Positions 16,268-29,628 of a stretch of 64,000 bases of DNA are shown here, piece by piece. Positions within the stretch are counted from its first letter, which is position 1. Each line of letters begins with the position of its first letter. Origin of the DNA: Spirochaetales bacterium (GTDB lineage Bacteria; Spirochaetota; Spirochaetia; UBA9216); NCBI GenBank assembly GCA_016342585.1, contig JAEINK010000011.1, forward strand, positions 37,628 to 101,627, read 5' to 3'. The notes under the pieces are model-generated. The model saw only the letters and a program-made list of their open reading frames with translations. It searched no databases and was not told the DNA's origin. The position numbers were made by a program, and so were the translations under genes.

Positions 16268-18028
16268 ATGTTACGCCAATTTATTCGCTATTACATACCC
16301 CACCGGAGGTTGTTTGCCCTCGATATGTCATGTGCGGTAACTGCTTCGTTTTTATCCATACTGTTTCCGTTTTTAACGCGAACCCTTATCAGTGAATATC
16401 TTCCCTCCGGGAATATACGCCGCATTATTATTACCCTGGCTTTCATGCTTGGGATTTATGCCACCCAGTCTTTTCTCACCTATATCCGGGTAAAGTGGGG
16501 GCACGTCCTCGGGGTCCGGATGGAGGCCGATATGAGGCGGGACCTCTTTGGTCACATTCAGAAACTCTCCTTCAGTTATTTTGATCAGGTGAAGACCGGC
16601 CATCTGATGAGCCGGATATCCAATGATCTGAATGTGATTTCCGAGATGGCTCATCATGCACCGGAAGATCTCATAATTTCGATAATTGTCCTCATCATGG
16701 CCTATGCGGTCATGTTCGTTTTTAATACTTCCCTGGCAATGATCTCTCTCATCCCCATGCCCTTTATGGCTTTGTGGGGAATTTACATGGGAAGCCGGAT
16801 GAGAAAGGGATTCCGGCAGGTCCGGAAGGAGATCGCCGAGATAAACAGTACTGTGGAGAATTCTGTGCAGGGTATCCGTGAGGTTAAATCTTTTGGGAAT
16901 GAGAAGCTGGAGAAGGCAAGATTTCACAACAGCAATGACTCGTTCCGGATTGCCAAGGAGGTGATGTATGGCCGAATGGCGGTCTTTCACTCCTTCATGG
17001 GCTTTCTCCGGGAGACCTACTACTTCTGTGTGATCGCCGGTGGTGTCATCCTGATTTTCAAAGGCCGACTGGAATTGGTAGACCTTCTTGCATTCATCCT
17101 TTATGTAGGAATAATTCTTCCTCCCATAGATCGGCTAATCAATTTCACCGAGCAGCTCCAGCAGGGGATCTCTTCCTTTGAACGTTTTATTGAAATTATG
17201 GAGCTTCATCCGGATATTGAGGATGGGGAAAATGCTGTTGAGTTCATTGCCGGAGGAGGGGAACTATCCATCAACAATATAAGTTTTAAATATGATAAAT
17301 CCCCCGACTGGATTTTGAAAGATATATCCCTTAGGATCAAAGGGGGCCGAACCATTGCCATTGCCGGGGAATCCGGGGCAGGGAAGAGTACTCTGGCCGC
17401 TCTCATCCCCAGGTTTTATGATATTCAGCAGGGCGGGATTGAAATTGACGGTCAGGATATAAGGGGTGTTCAGCAGAGAAGCCTCCGAAAAGCTATAGGG
17501 ATCGTTCAGCAGAATGTATTTCTATTTGATGGTACAATAAGGGAGAATATAATCTACGGTAAACCCGATGCGGTGGACGATGAGCTTAATGCGGCAGTTG
17601 AGATGGCAAATCTTGGAAGCTTTATTAATACCCTTCCCGAGGGACTGGATACCCAGGTGGGAGAACGGGGTATCCGGCTTTCCGGTGGTCAGAAGCAGCG
17701 GATTTCCATTGCCAGGGTATTCCTTAAAAATCCGGAGATTCTGATCCTTGATGAGGCAACCAGCTCTCTGGATAATGAATCGGAGGCGCTCATACAGGAG
17801 GCCCTTTGGCAGCTCTGTGAAAACAGGACGACCATCATTATTGCCCACAGATTGTCCACCATTATGCGGGCCGATAAAATATTTGTTATGAGAAACGGAA
17901 AAATAGTGGAAGAGGGAACACATGGGGAACTTTTATCCCTGGGCGGCTATTATAAAGACCTGGCGGACAAGGGAACCCTGGAGGCTGAAAATGCTGAATA
18001 TAATCAAAGTGAACAAGGAGAAATTTAG
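16268..18028 (+). CDS. ABC transporter, fused permease and ATPase
   Basis: 586 residues, MsbA/LmrA-like half transporter. About six membrane helices are in residues 15-310; the ATPase domain follows with Walker A GESGAGKST (about 374-382), signature LSGGQKQR, Walker B ILILDEATSSLD and switch IIAHRLST. Such proteins export lipids, drugs or peptides as dimers; here a homodimer is expected as no partner is adjacent. The substrate is unknown. Ribosome site is weak. An RRM protein gene follows after 2 bases. Confidence 0.9.
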   Translation: MLRQFIRYYIPHRRLFALDMSCAVTASFLSILFPFLTRTLISEYLPSGNIRRIIITLAFMLGIYATQSFLTYIRVKWGHVLGVRMEADMRRDLFGHIQKLSFSYFDQVKTGHLMSRISNDLNVISEMAHHAPEDLIISIIVLIMAYAVMFVFNTSLAMISLIPMPFMALWGIYMGSRMRKGFRQVRKEIAEINSTVENSVQGIREVKSFGNEKLEKARFHNSNDSFRIAKEVMYGRMAVFHSFMGFLRETYYFCVIAGGVILIFKGRLELVDLLAFILYVGIILPPIDRLINFTEQLQQGISSFERFIEIMELHPDIEDGENAVEFIAGGGELSINNISFKYDKSPDWILKDISLRIKGGRTIAIAGESGAGKSTLAALIPRFYDIQQGGIEIDGQDIRGVQQRSLRKAIGIVQQNVFLFDGTIRENIIYGKPDAVDDELNAAVEMANLGSFINTLPEGLDTQVGERGIRLSGGQKQRISIARVFLKNPEILILDEATSSLDNESEALIQEALWQLCENRTTIIIAHRLSTIMRADKIFVMRNGKIVEEGTHGELLSLGGYYKDLADKGTLEAENAEYNQSEQGEI

Positions 18029-18030
18029 AA

Positions 18031-18279
18031 ATGAATATACTGATAAGAAACCTTTCAAGGCAGACCACGGAAAAGGACCTGAGAAACCTTTTTGCTTCAT
18101 TCGGAACCATATCCGCCCTGAATATTGTTATGGATGAAGCGTCGGGACAGTCGAAGGGGTTTGGTTTTGTGGAGATGAGGGACGTCAAAGAGGCGAAAAA
18201 GGCGATTCATAACTTGAATGGCAAAAAGATAGATGGGGAAAAGATAAGGGTAAAATCCACAAAACAGCGGATGATCTAG
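18031..18279 (+). CDS. Small RNA-binding protein, single RRM domain
   Basis: 82 residues forming just one RNA recognition motif: RNP2 ILIRNL at 3-8 and RNP1 KGFGFVEM at about 42-49, with the beta1-alpha-beta pattern intact. Such proteins are found in cyanobacteria and other bacteria, including spirochaetes, and bind single-stranded RNA; their targets are mostly unknown. GGAG upstream, 2 bases after the ABC transporter stop, so co-transcribed. The C-terminus is basic. Confidence 0.92.
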   Translation: MNILIRNLSRQTTEKDLRNLFASFGTISALNIVMDEASGQSKGFGFVEMRDVKEAKKAIHNLNGKKIDGEKIRVKSTKQRMI

Positions 18280-18292
18280 AGATAGGGCTGTT

Positions 18293-19630
18293 ATGAACCT
18301 TAAGGAAATATTGACTTCGGTTAAAGATACGGATGATTTGCTCATCGGTTCAGGGGTGATAGAAAACTGCGCCTCTCTGTTCAGGAAGCACTGGCCCGGC
18401 AAAAACGGGCTTATTGTGGCCGATTCCAACACCTGGGCGGCCGGCGGGGAGAGACTTGGCACTCTTCTGGATGGTGAAGGGATATTTCTCCTTCCCCCCC
18501 TGATCTTCGGAGTCCCGCCCCTCCTTCATGCGGATTATACGGGTGTGGAGCTCATCATCAACCAGGTTGTAAACCCCCGGGATACCATCCTGATTGCGGT
18601 CGGTTCAGGAACCATAAATGATCTTGTTAAAAGGGCCTCTTTTGAACTTAACCAGGAGTACCTTTGTTTTGGTACGGCTGCCTCTATGGATGGGTACTGC
18701 TCCTCCGGGGCGGCTCTGGCACGGGATGGCCTGAAACAGACTCTGGCGTGTCCCGCGCCAAAGGTGATTGTTGCCGATACGGATATTCTGAAGACCGCGC
18801 CCGGGGCAAGTTCGGCTGCCGGTTATGGGGATCTTGCAAGCAAGCTCACCGCCGGTGCGGATTGGATTATCGCCGATTTTACCGGAGATGATCCCATTGA
18901 TGAGAGTGTCTGGAATATTGTACAGCCCCGGCTTGGCGTTTGGCTTGCTGAACCGGCAAAGCTGAGGGCTGGTAATCCGGATGTGCTGGCTGCCGTCTTT
19001 GAGGGGCTTAATTTCAGTGGTCTTGCCATGCAGGTTCTGGGTCGTTCTAGGGCTGCCTCGGGTGCTGAGCACCTTTTCAGCCATATATGGGAGATGTCGG
19101 GTCATCTTGGTGCTGACGGGAATCCTGTCTCCCATGGTTTTCAGGTTTCACTTGGTATCCTTTGTGTTACCGCTCTGATGGAGGAGGTCTTCCGCCTGAA
19201 GGCTCATGAGATTGATATCGAGCAGGCTCTTAGACAATACCCCAGCTGGGATAGCCGGGTGTTGGAAATTGAGTCTTTCATGGGGTGTTTTCCCTCCTAT
19301 ACCGAGTATTTTGATATTTGCCGGGAAAAATATTTAAGCCGGGATGAACTTCAGATAAAACTATCCCGTCTGAAAGAGGGGTGGGAAGAGCTTAAGTCCA
19401 ATGTCTGGAAAAAACTTCCCCACTATTCTGAGATGAAGAGCATGCTTGAACTGGCAGGTTGCCCCGTCTCTCCAGGTGATATAAATCTTGACAGGGCGAC
19501 AGCCCTTTCGACCTACAGAAAAGCCCAATGCATGCGGAACAGGTATACGATTCTGGATCTGGCCTACGAACTTGGTATCCTTGATCGATGTGTCGGGAGG
19601 ATTGACCGGAACCAACTGTATCTCAATTGA
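18293..19630 (+). CDS. sn-Glycerol-1-phosphate dehydrogenase-like (AraM/EgsA family)
   Basis: 445 residues, iron-containing alcohol dehydrogenase/dehydroquinate synthase-like superfamily. NAD-binding VGSGTINDLVK is at about 103-113 and TAASMDGYCSSGAAL at about 128-142. Metal ligands fit the Asp of the DLASKLTAG region, the His of SGAEHLFSHIWE and the later His of GNPVSHGFQV. The family reduces dihydroxyacetone phosphate to glycerol-1-phosphate, the archaeal lipid backbone stereoisomer, also found in some bacteria. It is longer than Bacillus AraM (about 394). It follows the RRM gene by 13 bases. Confidence 0.85.
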   Translation: MNLKEILTSVKDTDDLLIGSGVIENCASLFRKHWPGKNGLIVADSNTWAAGGERLGTLLDGEGIFLLPPLIFGVPPLLHADYTGVELIINQVVNPRDTILIAVGSGTINDLVKRASFELNQEYLCFGTAASMDGYCSSGAALARDGLKQTLACPAPKVIVADTDILKTAPGASSAAGYGDLASKLTAGADWIIADFTGDDPIDESVWNIVQPRLGVWLAEPAKLRAGNPDVLAAVFEGLNFSGLAMQVLGRSRAASGAEHLFSHIWEMSGHLGADGNPVSHGFQVSLGILCVTALMEEVFRLKAHEIDIEQALRQYPSWDSRVLEIESFMGCFPSYTEYFDICREKYLSRDELQIKLSRLKEGWEELKSNVWKKLPHYSEMKSMLELAGCPVSPGDINLDRATALSTYRKAQCMRNRYTILDLAYELGILDRCVGRIDRNQLYLN

Positions 19631-19662
19631 GAGGAGCCGCTGCCATAAGCTGCCATAAAAAC

Positions 19663-19698
19663 GGGGCTGCCTTCCTGTTCTTCCGGAAATCCAGCCCC
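19663..19698. terminator. Likely terminator between convergent genes
   Basis: GGGGCTG (19663-19669) and CAGCCCC (19692-19698) pair, and TTCC/GGAA inside can extend the stem; AAAAAC precedes and TTTGTCTTTCTT follows. It can serve the dehydrogenase gene and, on the minus strand, the outer-membrane protein gene. Confidence 0.55.
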
Positions 19699-19726
19699 TT
19701 TGTCTTTCTTTGCCAGTCGCTTACAG

Positions 19727-20323
19727 TTAGAAACTGAATCCTCCGAAAACCCCCAACTCAAAATTCTTTAAAGGGTAGATTTCAATCTGTGTTGCCGGAA
19801 TCGGCTGGTTGTAAACCCTGTATAGAACCTTGGCTCCCACATGAATCCCGCCCAGCCGCAGGGCCGCTCCTCCGCCAGCCTGTATAAAGAGAGAGAGCAT
19901 GAGAGGATCTTCCGCCGGCTCCTCCTCTCCCGCCATCATCTCCTCGGTCAGTTCCACTCGTCCGGCATTTCCTATCCCCAGTTCAACGAAGGGATCAATC
20001 GCGAAATCCCCAAGAAAATGGTATCGGAAATCAAAGGAGCCAATCCAGTCCAGATACCATTCATACTCAAGATCCGGAGAATCAGACTCAATAGGAGTAA
20101 AATCCGTCAGGTAGGTCATACCAAAGCCGATGTTATCAAGCTTAACCTCCCAGTAGAAACCGGGGATCATATTCAGCTCTCCCTCAAATTCGGGTCTGGT
20201 CTCCTCGTTTAATGGATTCTCCATAAGTTCCATGGTGCCAATACCACCAAGTCTGAATGTTTCCGCGGCCAGCGTAGACCCTATGAGGATTATTATCAGT
20301 AATATAAAGATTTTCTGTTTCAT
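19727..20323 (-). CDS. Predicted outer-membrane beta-barrel protein
   Basis: 198 residues. A signal peptide (MKQKIFILLIIILIGSTLAA) is followed by alternating hydrophobic/polar strands and a C-terminal FGGFSF ending in Phe, as in outer-membrane barrels with about eight strands. There is a Glu-rich loop (about 130-145). No enzyme motif was seen. Ribosome site AGGAGAAGG before ATG. Function is unknown. Confidence 0.65.
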   Translation of the reverse strand: MKQKIFILLIIILIGSTLAAETFRLGGIGTMELMENPLNEETRPEFEGELNMIPGFYWEVKLDNIGFGMTYLTDFTPIESDSPDLEYEWYLDWIGSFDFRYHFLGDFAIDPFVELGIGNAGRVELTEEMMAGEEEPAEDPLMLSLFIQAGGGAALRLGGIHVGAKVLYRVYNQPIPATQIEIYPLKNFELGVFGGFSF

Positions 20324-20430
20324 TTCCTTCTCCTGTTTATGCTTCTCTTATTCAACATATGCCAGGCTGTTAAGTGTTACATTTTTAAAACCGATTTGTT
20401 TTTCAGAAGTGAATATCCTATAATTGAAGG

Positions 20431-22257
20431 ATGGAATCTTTGATAAAACACACTATCCCTTCATTCTTCATTTTGATACTTGTGACAATTCTATCATTGG
20501 TTCTTTTTGCCTGCGGGGCTGTTTTGTTTTTCGTCGACTCGGAAATGATCCCCAGATTAATCTCTATTGTTCTGCTCCTCCTGTCTCTGATGGTACTTCC
20601 GGGTGCTCTGTTTATGGTTCGGAGGCTGAGGGCCGGTCTCATCGCTATCAGTTCAAAGGATGGCCCCTTGATTAAGGCAGACCAGCGGGAAAATGTGGAG
20701 CGATTGAATCTGGCCATGACCGGTTCGCAGGATGGACTCTGGGACTGGGATGTTAAAACCGGAACATTTTTTTTCGATGATCGTTATTACACCATGGTGG
20801 GATATGCTCCCCGGGAGTTTCCCATGACGTTTGAGGAGTGGGAGAAGCGGGTTCATCCGGAGGATTTAGATGGTACCCTTAACGAAATCCAAAATTGCTT
20901 TAAAGGAGACCTTGATTCCTATCTGGTTGATTATCGATTTTTGAATAAGAATGGAGAATATACCTGGATTCGTGCAAAAGGCCGGCCAGCCAGTTTTGAC
21001 CCAAACGGCGAGGTCACGCGGTTCATAGGATTTCACGCGGATATTAACAATTTAAAAAAAATGACCGAAGCATACCAGAAATCCTCGGAAATGCTTCAGA
21101 AGGTAATCGATAACATTCCTCAGCTGATTTACTGGAAGAACCGGGATTTTATTTATCAGGGGTGTAACCGGGCATTTAGCCGGATTTTAGGATTTGAAGA
21201 GCCTGAATTCATTATAGGGAAATCGGATTTTGATCTTCCTTCATCAGTGTCTGAAAAAAAATCATTTCGTGAATATGATGCCCGTATCATGGATAATGAT
21301 CTCGCTGAACTTCATATTCAGGAAGTCCAAATGGGACCGGATGGGAATCCTGTTTATCTGGATACCTGCAAAATTCCCCTTCATGATGAGAAGGGGCGGG
21401 TGATTGGTATTCTCGGAACCTCGGAAAATATCACCGAAAAAAGTCGGATGCAGGAGCTCCTTGTTCATAATGAGAAGATGCTCTCTGTGGGAGGACTTGC
21501 CGCGGGTATGGCTCATGAAATTAATAATCCACTGGCCGGGATAATCCAGACTTCGGATGTGCTGTTCAACCGTCTGGCCTCCACACTCAATATTCCAGCA
21601 AACCGGAAAGCCGCGGAAAAAGCCGGGACTTCTCTTGAGGCTGTTGAAGAGTTTATGAGGCTCCGTCAGATCCCCAGGATGCTTTTGTCAATCCAGGAAT
21701 CGGGCAGGCGGGTTGGTGAGATCGTGGATAATATGCTCAGCTTTGCCCGCAAGAGTGACTCTTCATTTTCCACCTATTCTATTAATGATGTACTGGAGAA
21801 AACCCTGGCCCTTGCCGCTACTGATTATGATTTGAAAAAACATTATGATTTTAAGAATATTGAGATCAGAAAACAGTATGAACCTTCCCTTCCCATGGTT
21901 CCCTGTGAGGGATCCAAGATTCAGCAGGTCCTTTTCAACATTATAAAGAACGCTGCACAGGCCATGAATGAGGCGGGCATTGGTTCGCCTTGCATTGAAG
22001 TCAGAACGTCCTATAAAAAGGATAAAAAACGGGCTGTGATTGAAATTACCAATAATGGTCCGGGTATGAGTGAGGATGTTCGCCGCCGGGTTTTTGAACC
22101 TTTCTTCACAACGAAACCTACCGGGGAGGGGACGGGCCTTGGTCTGAGTGTCTCCTACTTTATAGTAACCGAAAATCATCAGGGTGAAATGGAGGTCCTT
22201 TCTGCCGTGGATAAGGGTGTTACTTTTATTATCAGTCTGCCCGTAGAGAGGGTGTGA
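20431..22257 (+). CDS. PAS-domain sensor histidine kinase
   Basis: 608 residues. Two membrane helices (about 10-70) with hardly any periplasmic part, then PAS domains (about 85-210 and 220-340), a phosphoacceptor helix GGLAAGMAHEINNPLAG (about 351-367, His in AHEINNP) and a HATPase domain with NIIKNAAQAM (N box), GPGMS and GTGLGLSVS. It should sense a cytoplasmic signal. No response regulator gene is adjacent. It ends 24 bases from the convergent MFS gene. Confidence 0.9.
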   Translation: MESLIKHTIPSFFILILVTILSLVLFACGAVLFFVDSEMIPRLISIVLLLLSLMVLPGALFMVRRLRAGLIAISSKDGPLIKADQRENVERLNLAMTGSQDGLWDWDVKTGTFFFDDRYYTMVGYAPREFPMTFEEWEKRVHPEDLDGTLNEIQNCFKGDLDSYLVDYRFLNKNGEYTWIRAKGRPASFDPNGEVTRFIGFHADINNLKKMTEAYQKSSEMLQKVIDNIPQLIYWKNRDFIYQGCNRAFSRILGFEEPEFIIGKSDFDLPSSVSEKKSFREYDARIMDNDLAELHIQEVQMGPDGNPVYLDTCKIPLHDEKGRVIGILGTSENITEKSRMQELLVHNEKMLSVGGLAAGMAHEINNPLAGIIQTSDVLFNRLASTLNIPANRKAAEKAGTSLEAVEEFMRLRQIPRMLLSIQESGRRVGEIVDNMLSFARKSDSSFSTYSINDVLEKTLALAATDYDLKKHYDFKNIEIRKQYEPSLPMVPCEGSKIQQVLFNIIKNAAQAMNEAGIGSPCIEVRTSYKKDKKRAVIEITNNGPGMSEDVRRRVFEPFFTTKPTGEGTGLGLSVSYFIVTENHQGEMEVLSAVDKGVTFIISLPVERV

Positions 22258-22281
22258 TCTGCATAATCGGACTTCTGATGG

Positions 22282-23526
22282 TTATTCTCTTTTTTCTTTT
22301 TCCGAAAGTTTTGCAAAGGGCAGAAGAATTAATCCAAGGATCCCTGTGATCGCAATGGCGCCTCCGAGGCTGATTTTATCGGATATTAATCCAATAAGAG
22401 GTGATAGAAGCGCTACCCATAATGTTTTAAGCTGCGAGTCTGCGGATAGTCCTGTCGCCATTAATCGGTCATCGATCTGATCTGACAGGAAGCCTACTGT
22501 TACAGGCCGTCTGAGGTTTTGAAGAAAATAGTAGGTAATAAAGATACATATCGAAGGGATGATGAATCCCATGTGAAACAGGAGTCCTGCTGTAATTATG
22601 AGTCCCATCCCCGCAAGGTAGGTTATATTCAACTGTTTCTTTACCGAGCCGAATCTGTTTGAGAAGCTCCCCGAGGCCCCGGAAGCAATGGAGGTGAGCA
22701 GGAATATGAGACTGTAGATAACCCCGGTCACAAGAGCTGTTCCCTGTTTATCCTCAACTCCTGTGAGAAAGGGGAGTGAGAGGGCAAAAACAGCTAGAAG
22801 AGGTTGAATGTAATCTTTAATCGATTCAAAAAAACCGGAGGGGATGGAGGAGCTTAAAAAGCTTCGGCGAAGATCCGGATTTATGAACGCCGTCTTCATC
22901 TCTTTAAATATTAATCCTGTAAACTTTATCAGGCCTAACTTCTCATCCTCCTTATGGAGCCCGTCCAGCCAGGCGGGGTAGGAGAGCATCAGAGCCAATT
23001 CAAGGATGTAGGGAATGAGGGTAAACAGGAAGACCGAACGATAATTACCGGAATAGAAAACCAGGCCTGCCGCTATTAAAGCGGAAATCGCAGACCCCCT
23101 CTGGGACCAGCTCCTGGTGTGACCATAGTAGTAGGTCCGGTACTCCTTCCACCCTTTATAGTTTAAATAGTCGAGGATCATGGCTTTATGCGTTCCGGTT
23201 CTGAAGGCTTCCCCCATGGCAAAAAGAATCATGGCCGGTATGAATATATAGTAACTCCGGGTAAGGTAAAAAAGCAGGAATGACAGGATATAGCTTAAAA
23301 AGGATAGTACCATGGCCCTTCGTCGACCAATCCCGTCTGCAATCATCCCCGATGGGATCTCCATAATGTTGACCGCAACTGCCCTTATGGTAAAGAGAAA
23401 CCCGATCTGCAGAAAGGATATTCCCGCTTCCCTGAAAAAGAGGATTAAGAAGGGTTCAAAGAATCTTAAATTCTTTAGGAAACCGTAGGAACAGAATTTT
23501 ACATATTGAATGTCTTTTTTGAACAT
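22282..23526 (-). CDS. MFS transporter
   Basis: 414 residues, about 12 membrane helices. The loop after helix 2 has GMIADGIGRRRAMVLS, the MFS signature D-R-x-G-R-R. The central loop (about 195-210) is hydrophilic. Substrate not known; the family's broad range includes drugs and sugars. It lies behind lacZ but a terminator separates them. Confidence 0.85.
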   Translation of the reverse strand: MFKKDIQYVKFCSYGFLKNLRFFEPFLILFFREAGISFLQIGFLFTIRAVAVNIMEIPSGMIADGIGRRRAMVLSFLSYILSFLLFYLTRSYYIFIPAMILFAMGEAFRTGTHKAMILDYLNYKGWKEYRTYYYGHTRSWSQRGSAISALIAAGLVFYSGNYRSVFLFTLIPYILELALMLSYPAWLDGLHKEDEKLGLIKFTGLIFKEMKTAFINPDLRRSFLSSSIPSGFFESIKDYIQPLLAVFALSLPFLTGVEDKQGTALVTGVIYSLIFLLTSIASGASGSFSNRFGSVKKQLNITYLAGMGLIITAGLLFHMGFIIPSICIFITYYFLQNLRRPVTVGFLSDQIDDRLMATGLSADSQLKTLWVALLSPLIGLISDKISLGGAIAITGILGLILLPFAKLSEKEKRE

Positions 23527-23544
23527 ATTTTTTCCTGGATAAAA

Positions 23545-23573
23545 ATAATCACCCCGTGAGGCGGGGTGATTAT
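23545..23573 (-). terminator. Intrinsic terminator downstream of lacZ
   Basis: ATAATCACCCCG (23545-23556) and CGGGGTGATTAT (23562-23573) form a perfect 12-base stem with a 5-base loop. On the minus strand it is followed by TTTTA, so it ends lacZ mRNA before the MFS gene. Confidence 0.85.
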
Positions 23574-23592
23574 ACCATTGCTGTCTAGCAGA

Positions 23593-27597
<4,005 letters not shown>

Positions 27598-27671
27598 TTT
27601 TCATCCTAGAGATCCATTCCGAGGGGAATAACCCTTGCGCTGATTTGATACCGGAAACCGGCTGGTGATCT

Positions 27672-29459
27672 CTAATAATCAAGGAAGAGATTCAGAAAGG
27701 CCTCGCCGTATTTCTCCCATTTTTTTTCTCCAACCCCGTGAATATTTAAGAAAGCATCCCTACTGGCCGGTTTTTTTCTTGCCATATCCCGGAGGGAGGC
27801 ATCGGAGAAAACCATGAAGGCAGGGAGACCCGACTGGTCAGCCAGGGAGCGGCGAACCTCTTTCAGTTTTATATAAAGCTCTTCGTCTATCCCGTCCCAG
27901 GATTCCAGTTCTAGTTTGGTTGCTTTAATGGTCTGTTTTTTGGCCTTTATCAGGAGCGGTGTCTCTTCCCCTCGCAGGACGAGCCTTCCGGTCGGGGTAA
28001 TTCCCAGGACGTTGAACTCTCCCCGTCTTTCCAGGTATCCTCCGGATATCAACTGCTCCGTCCAGTTTCGAACTTCGGTCTTGGGGTGTTCTTCCAGAAT
28101 CCCCCAGGTGGAGAGGGCGTCATGTCCGTTTTCAAGGATCCGCTGCTGCTTTGAGCCGGTTAAAATTTGAGCGATATACTCTCCCCCAAACCTCTCCTGG
28201 ACTCTTGCCACACAGGATATTATCTTCTGGGAGATGATCAGGGCCTCAGGTTCTGTGGGCAACTCTCCCAGGCACACATCGCAGGCACCGCACTCCTTCA
28301 TGTTATTTGGTTCATGAAAATAGTCCAAAAGTGCCCGATGGCGGCAGGCCACCGAGGAGCAGTAGGAGGCCATGGCGCGGAGCTTCTGCTCGGCAGGATT
28401 ATCCGCAGGCGGGTTATCCAGTATTCGTCGCCAGAGCATGAGATCCTGCCCTGAATGGAAGAGTACACATTCGCAAGGCAGGCCGTCACGTCCTCCTCGT
28501 CCGGTCTCCTGCTGATAGTTCTCCAGGGATTTCGGCATCCCCGTGTGGACTACAAAGCGGATATTGGATTTATCGATCCCCATGCCAAAGGCGATAGTCG
28601 CTGTCACTACCTGTATTTTATCCCGAATGAAATTCTCCTGAACTTTTTTCCTTTTTTCATCCGGCAGTCCCGCATGGTAGGCTTTAACCCGTATTCCCCG
28701 GGCAGCAAGCTTTACCGCCCATTTTTCGGTATCCTTCCGGCTTATACAATAGATGATTCCCGACTCTTTTTTATGCCGGTTCAGGACCTCATCAAGCTGA
28801 GTTTCAAGTTTGTTCCGCCGGATAACCCGGTAGGTCAGGTTCGGCCTGTCGAAGGAGCCAATATACTCGCCATGCTTTTTTAAGGAGAGTTGTTTGGATA
28901 TATCTTCCCTGACCTGGAGGGTGGCCGTGGCCGTAAAGGCCCCCATGGGCACTCCGGGAAACATCTTTCGAAGGGATTTCAGTTTTCTATACTCCTGCCT
29001 GAAATCATGTCCCCACATACTCACACAGTGGGCTTCATCTATCGCTATGAGTGAGATGTTGATTTCTCCTGCAATCTCCGGAAAACCGGGACTCAATACC
29101 TTCTCCGGGGAGAGGTAGAGGAGTTTAATATTTCCTTTTCGCAGGCCATTTCTTGCTTCGCCATACTCTGCCGGGGTGAGGGATGAATCGATCCTCGTCG
29201 CGGGGATCCCCATGTCGTTCAGCGAATCGACCTGATCTTTCATCAGGGAGATCAGAGGTGAAATAACCAGAGCCGTCCCTTCCCTCAGGAGGGCGGGCAG
29301 CTGAAAGCAGAGGGATTTACCGCCGCCTGTGGGCATGAGGACCAGGGTGTCCCTCCCTTCGGTCAGGTCGGTAACGGCCTCCTTCTGAAGGGGGCGGAAT
29401 TTTTTATATCCCCAATGTTTTTTTAGCAGGTCTTCAGCTGTCGTTGTGGCCTTAGGCAT
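27672..29459 (-). CDS. recQ: ATP-dependent DNA helicase RecQ
   Basis: 595 residues, normal length. Helicase motifs: GGGKSLCFQLPALL (I), DEAHCVSMWGHDFR (II), TATAT (III), QETGRGGRDG (VI). The RQC zinc-binding cysteines (CRHRALLDYF, CGACDVC) and the HRDC domain at the C-terminus (AFLNIHGVGEKKWEKYG) are present. It unwinds DNA 3' to 5' in recombination and repair. The convergent AraC gene stops 74 bases away; TAGAGATC and GATCTCTA flank that gap as a weak inverted repeat overlapping the recQ stop. Confidence 0.95.
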   Translation of the reverse strand: MPKATTTAEDLLKKHWGYKKFRPLQKEAVTDLTEGRDTLVLMPTGGGKSLCFQLPALLREGTALVISPLISLMKDQVDSLNDMGIPATRIDSSLTPAEYGEARNGLRKGNIKLLYLSPEKVLSPGFPEIAGEINISLIAIDEAHCVSMWGHDFRQEYRKLKSLRKMFPGVPMGAFTATATLQVREDISKQLSLKKHGEYIGSFDRPNLTYRVIRRNKLETQLDEVLNRHKKESGIIYCISRKDTEKWAVKLAARGIRVKAYHAGLPDEKRKKVQENFIRDKIQVVTATIAFGMGIDKSNIRFVVHTGMPKSLENYQQETGRGGRDGLPCECVLFHSGQDLMLWRRILDNPPADNPAEQKLRAMASYCSSVACRHRALLDYFHEPNNMKECGACDVCLGELPTEPEALIISQKIISCVARVQERFGGEYIAQILTGSKQQRILENGHDALSTWGILEEHPKTEVRNWTEQLISGGYLERRGEFNVLGITPTGRLVLRGEETPLLIKAKKQTIKATKLELESWDGIDEELYIKLKEVRRSLADQSGLPAFMVFSDASLRDMARKKPASRDAFLNIHGVGEKKWEKYGEAFLNLFLDY

Positions 29460-29628
29460 GTTTGGATTATAACAGGGAATGGTCGGCTGATTCCAGTACG
29501 ATAGAGAAAGGGCAGTTGTATTTAAACTCCTGACGGACAGGAGAGGCAGGACCTGGTTATCATTTGGATTTTAGTGTTATTTCAAGAGTAAATCATGTTA
29601 TCATGCCGTCGGAAGGTGTAGAAGTTCT

